Origin: Cristatella mucedo | Lineage: Eukaryota; Bryozoa; Phylactolaemata; Cristatellidae | DNA length: 64,000 nucleotides | Direction: 5' to 3' | Assembly: GCA_009760855.2 (NCBI GenBank) | Contig: WPIO01000045.1 | Location: 2,747,501-2,811,500 of the forward strand | In this document: positions 56,181-64,000 of the stretch, one piece after another | How positions within the stretch are numbered: the first letter of the stretch is position 1 | Layout: the number at the start of each line of letters is the position of its first letter | Notes under the pieces: model-generated | Databases searched by the model: none | The model's input: only the letters and a program-made list of their open reading frames with translations | Told to the model about the DNA's origin: nothing | Translations under genes and position numbers: made by a program

Positions 56181-56212
56181 AAGTGTGTGTGTGTGTGTGT
56201 GTGTTTGTAATG
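55963..56212. repeat. (GT)n microsatellite
   Basis: An imperfect GT-rich run from about 55963 becomes nearly pure (GT)n at 56130-56206. Confidence 0.95.
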
Positions 56213-57125
56213 TGAGGTTACACGTGCCCAAGCCCATGCTTGCAGTGTCTGATTAGTTTAGTGGTTGCAGAATGCTAAGCACGAAATAGTTTAAGGTGTG
56301 ACTAACTACCATGTCCTAGGTGGTACCTGCATCCCTTCTGCCCTTACATTCATAAATACCAAAAAAGTAGTCACAGAAATTCTCGCCGACTTTGATTAGA
56401 TGCCATGAATTCTTAAAGGCAGGCAACTTCCAGTGATCTTTGCACTCAGGTATGTTTTTAACTTACATTTCCAACATGGCCCTCCAATAGTCCAAGAAGT
56501 TTGCTTCTAGATCGTATGGTGACAAGACTGCAACATGGTGCCTGCCTTGTATCCGCCTTCCTTGGGTTGGGAACTTGAGGCAGTCAATGGTGTGTAATAC
56601 TCGAGCAATCTCGGGGGAGGGCAGTGAACACCGTGATTGGTTGATTTTTTGCTGCGACCTGATGACAATGTAATTGCGAATAACAACATTTTTAGATCTG
56701 ACAATGATGCTGCGCCCCTCAAACAATGGAAAGTACTGAAAAAAAGCTGATGTATCTATCACGTGCATGCTTTTGCTCCAGACGAGCTCTGTTATGTCTG
56801 CACAGTCGGTGTGGGCATGATCTGAATGCTTCCCTGCCCATCGACAGAGGGCTGCCTTGTTCCGGCTCGATTTGGCAATCAGTCCCATGTACGTAGTAGG
56901 TCAATGCTCGACAGCACTATGAAAAGACGACTGCAGTACTTTTTTCAAATGATCCTAAGCAACCTACATGTAGCGCAGACCCTCGCAATTAGCCATTCAG
57001 GTGTGAGCTATACAATCTTAAGCAGCATGCTTGGCAGTATGTCCATTAGATTAGATTACTGCTCAGGTCGGCCATGGAAGACGGCTGGTAGGACGACTTT
57101 TACCTTATTGTGCTGACTCTTTGTC
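56213..57125. other. Intron 22 part, nothing recognised
   Basis: The minus frame at 56463-56888 (141 codons) is the longest here but has no known motif. Confidence 0.35.
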
Positions 57126-57129
57126 AACA

Positions 57130-57840
57130 GAAGGCATCTCTCTTGGAGCTGTCACAGTTGCTGGAGGCCACTACCGGCACAGTCATTAGCATAGAAACAC
57201 ATCGCCAGAGGCTTGCTATGTTTAGCATGTTGATAAGGGTCGCCAAACAAAAGCCTTAGCTTACAGAACGACACTTGTCATCTCAGATGGGCCCGTAACC
57301 ACGGCCACTACACCCGTGTGGATATTCATGCTTTTTGCCAACAGTAAATGAAGAAAGCTCCTAAGTCGGCTAAAAGATTAGATCAACCACCTGACTGTCT
57401 CCAGCCGACAGGGAAATTTAGTGGAAGAAATGTCGTGGTTTGGGTCTGGTTCTGCTCCTCCAATGTTGGAATTCCGCTCGATATGAATGGAAGTAAGGAA
57501 CAACATGTGTATATCGCCTTGTTAAAAAATGGTGGGATTCCCAATTCCAAGTGCTTTATTTTATCTGAGGAACGATTATGTTTGGCATCTTGACAATGAC
57601 CTCAAAGAAAGCTTCTTAGAGGTCGTTAGTGTCCGGAGTTGACTGAGTTAGTTGCCTGACCTAAATCTCATAAGAGTATCTTCGGATAGGTTGGAGTGCT
57701 GTTTGAGGTCCAATTATGTGGATGCTAGAATTCCGGAAAAGCCTTTCAGTCTGGTACAGTTGACTAGGGTATTTAGATTACCTTAGAGACTTGAAAGAGA
57801 TTGCTGGACTCTGTGCCATGGTGTATACGGGAAGTAATTA
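57130..57840 (+). mobile_element. Tc1/mariner transposase remnant
   Basis: It encodes, with stops, ISIETHRQRLAMFSMLIRVA then K-Q-K-P-x-L-T-E-R-H (the HTH-to-catalytic linker of Tc1 elements). After a shift it reads KFSGRNVVVWVWFCSSNVG and MNGSKEQHVYIALLKNG, aligned with the copy at 13104. Confidence 0.8.
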
Positions 57841-58514
57841 AAAACCATGAGATCCAAACTTCCATTGAGTTATTTACCCTGTAAATAAAGAATTTTATTT
57901 TACAAGACGCTAAGCTTGCAATTAGTATTCAGTCTGCAGAAATCGATTATGTTTTCTTGTGTGTTAAGCCAAAAGCTATCAGCCGGCACTAGGTTGTCGT
58001 GGTCATACCGGCTGAAACAATACTTTTGAGAAGAAGTGCATATTTTGTGGATATGATGTACCCATTCTCCTTTATGTTGACTACATCTCTTTGCTTAGGC
58101 CCCTGTGCACAAAGTAAATTAGTTGCACTTCAGTGCAACAATTCAATTCTAAAGGACCAGCCAATGACAGTATTTGCAATCACTCAATACTCTGTAGACA
58201 CCAGGAATAAACCAGCTGGTACTGTAGGAGACAGTCAAATGGAACTACATGGTTGTTTGTGCAGCTACTAAAGCTTTGTGATCATCCAACGTATAGAGCA
58301 GTTCAGGGTGGTCACTCACTGAATTGGTAAATTTGACCTCTTGTCTAGTTTGCTTAAATAATGTCGCTGAACCCGGCGATGTATGGTGTGAGCAATCCAG
58401 CACTTATGTGACTCCTGCTAATAGGTTTAGGGCTGGCACGCTCAGACTCATAAGATAAGCTCCCTTCCCCCTACCCCGTCAGCCTGATAGCTTTCTTTGT
58501 GCTCCGTGCCCTAG

Positions 58515-58782
58515 AATGAAGACTGGAAAGACCTGTTCGGTGGACCTGCACCGGCGGCTGCAAGCCCGTCGGCTCCCTCGAGCCGCAGGAGCACTCTGGA
58601 TGCAATAGCTGTTTCGGCTTCATCGGCTTTGCCAGCTGCTGGACTACTGCCTGGCATGAGTGCTCTGCCGCCGGCCAACGGCCCATTGCTGCCTGGCAGC
58701 GTTCAGGGGGGCAGGAGGCCATCCCAGCAGCTTCATCCTCCGGCTGGTTCAGAAATTAATCTGACTTCGGCGCAGGACGCGG
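58515..58782 (+). CDS. PIK3R4: VPS15 coding exon 23 (low-complexity linker)
   Basis: This exon encodes residues 838-926. It opens with NEDWKDLFGGPAPAAA, matching the NEEWKSMFGSLDPP motif of VPS15, then runs into a Ser/Ala/Pro/Gly-rich low-complexity linker ending in INLTSAQDAG. The acceptor is GTGCCCTAG and the donor GCGG|GTGAGT. It is more GC-rich than its surroundings. Confidence 0.92.
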
Positions 58783-58956
58783 GTGAGTATTCCTTGTGTG
58801 CACCACTACTCTGATAACGGCATTGGGTGGTGGTAAAAGTGCTCATGAGCACCATTTTTTGCATCTACAGAGGTTCTCACCCATTGGGTTGCTAGGCTTT
58901 AAGAATCCTTAATGATCCGGTCCCTATTTTGTTCATTTTTGTTTTTACTGATGCAG

Positions 58957-58968
58957 AGGCTCTATCTG
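58957..58968 (+). CDS. PIK3R4: VPS15 coding exon 24 (12-nt microexon, tentative)
   Basis: This twelve-base segment lies between a strong acceptor (a pyrimidine-rich run ending in ACTGATGCAG) and a strong donor (CTG|GTAAGC). It enters and leaves in phase 1 and would add Glu-Ala-Leu-Ser to the linker. Skipping it also keeps the frame, so it may be an alternatively used cassette. No homologue support is possible in this variable region. Confidence 0.6.
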
Positions 58969-58994
58969 GTAAGCTCTACTTTTTGCAATCTTGT

Positions 58995-59185
58995 TGTGAT
59001 TATAATAAAAATAGTAATAATAATAGCTAATTTGATATAGCGCTCTCAAAGAACTCACTCTTCCTAGGCACTTTACATTTGCTGCAAAAGAAGCACGATC
59101 GAGTGGTTATTCGTAGCGTGCTCAATTTCAACAAGCATAACATATTTAGGGGTGACATGCAGAGGGTCACTATGCAAATTGTTCA
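58995..59185 (-). mobile_element. LINE 3' end, short copy
   Basis: A tail, decayed hairpin (59040-59072), 'ctttacatttgctgcaaaag', then 3' UTR to about 59185. Confidence 0.85.
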
Positions 59186-59329
59186 TAGTCTTGTGTATCC
59201 TGAGCATTGCACGTGTAATTTATCTGATCGGTATGCAAGCTCTCATTGACCTCGTGTTCATATAAAATGCCAGCTTGCATTTACCTTGTGCCCACTGTGG
59301 GTCACTTTTCTCACTGTTCGCTCTCTATT

Positions 59330-60805
59330 TAGAATGCCTAGATTTGGCACGAGGCTCCTATAGCTGTCGCCCAGTCTTCCATCTTCCTTTTTTGCCCATT
59401 ATTATCGAAAAGATTGTTGCTAAGCAGCATGTGAAAATAAAATAGCATTCGGATTCAAGCGACAGCACTCCACTGAAACTGCTCTCCGTCGTGTGACCAA
59501 CGACATTGTCACATTATCATAAGCGAGAATTGTGGTAAAGTCACTGACCTGGGTCTCCTCGATCTATCAGCTGTCTAATACTATTGACCACGATTTCCTA
59601 CTTGAGCAGTTAAGAACAAACATCGGCCTGGCAGATAGATCTCGTGTGTGGTTCGAATCGTACTTGTCTGATCATATTCAGTCTATGTCATGTTGTGGTC
59701 ACTGCTCATTCAGCAGACCAGTCGCCTGTGAAGTTTCACAGGGGTCCTGTTCTGTCCTGTCCTCACAAACGTATTTGCTCCTTAGCAGTTCTCTATTTAA
59801 ACTTAGCCTCTCAGAAAAGTGAATCTGGATCTGTAGAACTGGCCATTACTTCCATTCTGACAATGCAGGCTATACTTGTCATTTAAACCGGCACAGTCAC
59901 CGGCAGCGACTTATAAACCGAATGCTTCCCTTGCAGACATTTGATCCTGAAGTTAACTATTTTTCTTAAGCTTATTTCTTTTCTTAGCGATGGTCAGACC
60001 GAACTCTTTTTTCAAGACATCCCAAGCCTGTTTCTGGATTAAGAACTTAGCTCTTCTGATGGGTGGTGATTTTGACCGTAGTCTTATGCTTACAATTTAG
60101 GTGTCCTTTTGAAAACTGCTTGACTTAACATTAGAAAGTTTCATTAGGAAGTCTGCTTAAACAGCTAGTCGTCACGACGGATCCATGTTAATGGTCAGCG
60201 ACTGTTTACGGCATTAGGTACCTAATGATCTTTCTATCTCCGTCGTTCTTTCTTGGCTGGGCTGCTGCTATTCTGTTTTGGCAGGGCTACTGAAAAAAAG
60301 CCATTAGGCCTCTAGCTGCCTTTTAGTATGGCTGCGAAGCCAGTAAAAAAAATCCCAGTGGTTCAGCCAAGTGTCTCCTGTGCTGAAGGAGCTGCAATGT
60401 TTCGTGCCAATTAACAGATACAAAGCTTTAGTTCTTACTCTGGCCCACAAATCCTGCCATTGCTTTGCTCGTTCATATCTAGCTGAATTGCTGCACCACT
60501 TTCAGCCTCCTGGTTTCACTCGGGTCCTCCTTGTACAGTAAAATTCCTGTTTCATTCCTTAGCCTAAAGACTGTTAATGGTATCAGCTTTTGACCTGCAA
60601 GTCATGGGCTATGGAACTCGCTTCCGAAATTCTCAGACGACTTCTTTTCTCCTCTTGCTGACTGTGGCATATCGTGTCCACTTGTCTTGTGCTGCTGCGT
60701 CCATGCAATTCACTTCCTTTGCATCGTGTGTTAGTTGGATTGAAGGAGATTTAGTTCTCTTAGGGTGCTATTCAGATGTCATCATCATCATCAGTTATTA
60801 TTAGT
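59330..60805 (+). mobile_element. Old LINE copy, RT to 3' end
   Basis: It shows in broken frames SFRFKRQHSTETALRRVTND, LGLLDLSAVxxTIDHDFLLE, FESYLSDHIQS and, further on, AIMGYGTRFRNSQ-like C-terminal sequence. It ends with a hairpin relic 'gattgaaggagatttagttctcttagggtgctattc' and a (TCA)n/(ATT) tail at 60778-60810. Confidence 0.7.
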
Positions 60806-61255
60806 ATTAGTAATGTCGTTATTCTTTGACTGCCCTTCAGACTGTCCTTCTCTCCTCTCCTTCTCATATTGGGTGAGGTGAAGTTAGTTAGACGAAAGCC
60901 CAAAAATGTGAAATCGGCAGCCATCAATGGACAGTCAAGGAAGTATCGGGACGGTTAGGCAACTTGCTGACTCGGAGTAGCAAATGGAGTAAAATCGTCA
61001 TCGTTAAGCCGACTTTTATAAATTGGCTTCACAATGTGCAAACTGTAGAGAATATGCATCGAGAGCTGCTAGCTGAAAGACTGTGATTCGTGACAGCTTG
61101 TTGGCGGCTGAAAGAGAATCTAAGGGCCCTTAAGGCTGCTACTACCGTTGTCGACCTCGAATTCCATATTAAAGCTGACCCGATTATCAAGTGGTTAGTG
61201 TCACAGCTCTGTGAACTTGAGATTCCTATTTGGTCTCCTGCTGGCCATACGAATA

Positions 61256-61440
61256 GCCGTTCAGCTCCTTAGTGGATATTGAAGAACTCATCACCAGCAG
61301 TGGTCCAATGCAGTCGCTTTGGCAACCCTGATTACTGTGTAGTTACTTCTATTTAAAGACGTGGCTGTTCAGCTCCGTCGTAGATATTGAAGAATAAAGC
61401 GGCAGCAGTGATCGACTGCAGTCACTTTTGCAACCCTGAT
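61256..61440. repeat. Two-copy direct repeat, about 110-bp period
   Basis: 'gttcagctcc..agtggatattgaagaa' and 'gcagtcgctttggcaaccctgat' at 61256-61331 recur with changes at 61366-61440. Confidence 0.8.
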
Positions 61441-61790
61441 AAATAAATTATTACATTGATGTAAATACATGGGTGGATAACTTAAGGCTCTATAACACAT
61501 TTGAGCTATCTCCTAATTAGCTGCCGACTGCTGTGAGGTGTTTTGTCGTCGAAATGTAAGATTGCTTGCTGTCCTTTGCTGGTTTCAACTGCATGCATCA
61601 TTATTTTGCAAAGACCTATGGGCACTAAAAAATGGGCATTTTTTTATTTAAGTTATCGTGGCAGGCTCTTTGACCTGCTAGTTTTGGTTTTTCTGCGCAG
61701 TAATTACAGATTGCTCTTTCTATTGGCATCTGATTAATGTTGCCTTGGGCAAACTGTAAGATCTAAGTCCCGCTTTGCTTACATTTTCAG

Positions 61791-62064
61791 CTGACCACTT
61801 GGCGACGCCATTGGCTGCTCCCCAGCAGCCCCCAGTGGCAGGTGCCAGCGCTGCCACTACTATCGACCAGCGCTATTCGCAGTGCAAAGTGGACCTTCGA
61901 GAGGTTATTCGATACAAGAGGCAGCAGTTTGCTGAGGACAGTCTTGCTCGAATACGGTGCATGGAAGTTGCATCTTGGAAGAGCCGGCTGGATGTGCTGT
62001 CGGACTGGAAACCACTGGGAATATTGGCCGCTCACACGCACGAGCATCGCGCAGCCGTTAACAG
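61791..62064 (+). CDS. PIK3R4: VPS15 coding exon 25 (pre-propeller helix)
   Basis: This exon encodes residues 931-1021. After a Pro/Ala-rich start it carries RYSQCKVDLREVIRYKRQQF, then WKPLGILAAHTHEHRAAVN, equivalent to ITTCKTELQQLIQQKREQC and [20 protein letters not shown]. This is the helical lead-in to the WD40 propeller. The acceptor is TTACATTTTCAG and the donor ACAG|GTGAGC. Confidence 0.96.
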
Positions 62065-62186
62065 GTGAGCGATAATGCGTCAGAACTTGCCAGCATCGGG
62101 CGGACAGCCGGAAAGCCGGAAGCTAGCCACGTCCTATTGCGACACCCATGTCGGGTCGACCGGACGAAGCATCGTTTCTCTTCTAG

Positions 62187-62320
62187 GATACTTGTGAGCC
62201 CACGACAGACGTACTTTGCCACATGTGGGGACGATGGGCTCGTCAAGATATGGCAGTGCTTCCAACCTCAGGATAGCAATACGGTGATGACCAAATCAAA
62301 GGCCACTTATAACAAACAAG
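62187..62320 (+). CDS. PIK3R4: VPS15 coding exon 26 (first WD40 blade; probable GC donor)
   Basis: This exon encodes residues 1022-1066: RILVSPRQTYFATCGDDGLV followed by KIW and a charged loop ending TYNKQG. It matches LFATCSNDGTVKIW ... LTYSRIG. The acceptor is GTTTCTCTTCTAG. No GT fits at the expected end. CAAG|GCAAGT is a textbook GC donor and stops exactly where homology stops. A GT donor at about 62352 (GTG|GTAGGT) is the alternative. The next exon is not in the window. Confidence 0.85.
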
Positions 62321-62611
62321 GCAAGTGCCTCAGTAATGTGGCAAGCAGTGGTAGGTCAGGAGTCTGTGTGTTTAATGAGTGCATCAATCGAGGATGCACT
62401 TTGGGCTGTGCCATTGCACTAGTATTTCACAGCCATTGACGTATTTTACGATAAAAAATACTCCGAACACAGCAGAAAAAAGTGCAGACTTTGAGCTTAA
62501 AAAACGAGACATTGTCCCATTTTAGAAATGGGGGTATCGGGCAGTAGTTGCCTTTTAGTTTTCCTATAAGTCCGAAGCTCAGTGAGAAATCAGCTGAAAC
62601 AACTCTGAGTG

Positions 62612-62752
62612 GACTGTTGATTTGACCCAGTGGTCAATGTGCTTGCCCCGACAAAGGTCTGGCCGAGGTCGTGGGCTCGAACCCTGTAGCCTATGTGAAG
62701 TGCCTAAATAGAGATTAATTTCTCTTAGGGGGCTATACAAATGATTTTTTCT
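62612..62752 (+). mobile_element. SINE-1
   Basis: 'gtgcttgccccgacaaaggtctgg', 'gtcgtgggctcgaaccc' and hairpin tail 'agtgcctaaatagagatta...gggggct' are all present. Confidence 0.88.
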
Positions 62753-63258
62753 TCTGCCACTCATCGAAGCAGTTTAACCCAGGTCTATCGGACAACCTAA
62801 GGTTGCTAGATGTAAATGTGCTGCAACTCTAGAAGTATTTTAATCTTAGGAGACAGGTTAGCACCATGGTCATCAAGTTATGTCATCAAGCCCTACCTCT
62901 GCCTAGCTTAGTCAGACTCGTTACACTTAGGATAGTTGCTGCCAGACCACATATGCAAGATAGTAGTACATATTTGCACTAAATACACACATATTTCTGT
63001 TTATAACTCTATGAAGACTAAACTAATCTACCGGCACATTGGATAGTTTTTCTGTGGTGCACTAACAAATTAGGCCATCTTTGGGCACTGGTGCCTCGCT
63101 TAGTTACTGGTAGCAATATAGTTGCAGGAGGGTTACATAAGCTATATAAAATATGTAAAAATAATATGTATAAATATAATAAAATATATAAAATATAAAT
63201 AATTAATAAAATGAAATATATAAAAGCTAACGATATCCGATTCTCGCTAGAAGGTACA

Positions 63259-63306
<48 letters not shown>

Positions 63307-64000
63307 CCTCTACCTTATTTTTATTTATTTATATATATCCGGTTAGCTCCAAACTAAACCAGGCTTACCACACGGTATGTAAATACTTGTGACGCAAGCA
63401 AACAAGCAGGAATAGCCTGGGATATACGATCGCCTAAGTCTGAGCCTCTGTTATACCCATTCAAACGTTTGTACAATGCAATGACCATTCAGTTGAGGTT
63501 TTACCTTGGGCTTGGCTTATATTTATATTTTAATTCTTGGCCAATTCTGTCGTTTTGGGTCATCGTTTGACCTCTGCTTAGTGCTTCATACTTGCTATTT
63601 ATGAATTTCGACGGGCGTATGCTGCTATATAAGCTCAACGATAGGCCGAATTCTATATTAGCTAGCCGAATAGCTACTTTAGGTTTGCACCGTTCACAAA
63701 TTTATTTTATAAATCTGTTTCTGTTCTTATATTAAAACTCAACTTGAAATTTCATTTCTGAGTTGTTGGTTTTTGAAAGGTACACAGAAACTACTTCGGC
63801 TGTTTTGTGAATTTCTTGGACATTCCCATAAGGTCTAGTATGCGATGCACTCTCCCCCCTCTCTCTGTTGGTAGCTTCAGGGCTTGACCTTGCCATATTT
63901 GGCTAAACTTATCTCACCAGTGTAGCACAAATTTAAAAAAAAAATCTTGGCATCTCTTAATACGCAATATATGGTGACATCTTCACTCCCTCAGCTGTAG
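62753..64000. other. Intron 26 start, AT-rich; no exon found
   Basis: It includes an AT microsatellite at about 63262-63306 and TAAAATATA runs at 63140-63225. I see no further WD40-coding exon. Confidence 0.5.

Noticed and set aside
56463-56888. 141-codon minus frame as a gene
   Set aside because: No domain, no start context, intronic, and overlapping frames of similar length.

Overview
This window looks like nuclear DNA of an animal, most likely an invertebrate. The one host gene I can identify is split into many small exons with consensus GT/AG splice sites. Its introns reach several kilobases and are packed with 5'-truncated non-LTR retrotransposons, tRNA-derived SINEs, DNA-transposon remnants and microsatellites. 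The standard genetic code fits all exons. I cannot name the species or phylum.

The gene is VPS15 (PIK3R4), the N-myristoylated pseudokinase/HEAT/WD40 scaffold of the class III PI3-kinase (VPS34) complexes. It lies on the + strand. I place 26 coding exons from the ATG at 11138 to 62320, giving about 1066 codons with every exon-to-exon phase consistent. They cover the myristoylation site, the kinase-like domain (exons 1-8), the HEAT region (about exons 9-19), an acidic and low-complexity linker (exons 20-24), the helical segment before the propeller (exon 25) and the first WD40 blade (exon 26). The rest of the propeller lies beyond the right edge. Notable gene features are a 40-nt intron, a 12-nt microexon and a probable GC-AG intron.

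Left flank (1-11.1 kb): minus-strand LINE copies containing endonuclease, linker and RT pieces, broken by a SINE and by a SPIN/URR1-like hAT MITE. Next come a diverged tandem satellite of about 178 bp (6.7-8.06 kb), a pair of related dispersed repeats (8.03 and 10.06 kb) and the short upstream region of VPS15.

Introns (11.7-62 kb): one CR1/L2-like LINE family dominates. The best copy is at 37995-39829. It has APE endonuclease, a YADD reverse transcriptase, a conserved C-terminal region and an (ATT)n-type tail. SINE-1, a tRNA-headed SINE, carries the same 3' terminal hairpin as the LINE, which suggests it borrows the LINE reverse transcriptase. SINE-2 is a second tRNA-headed SINE with a different 3' hairpin. 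Tc1/mariner remnants, a MITE with TA target sites, and long CT, GT and AT microsatellites fill much of the rest.

Apart from VPS15 I found no other convincing host gene. The long runs of short open reading frames are mostly decayed repeats.
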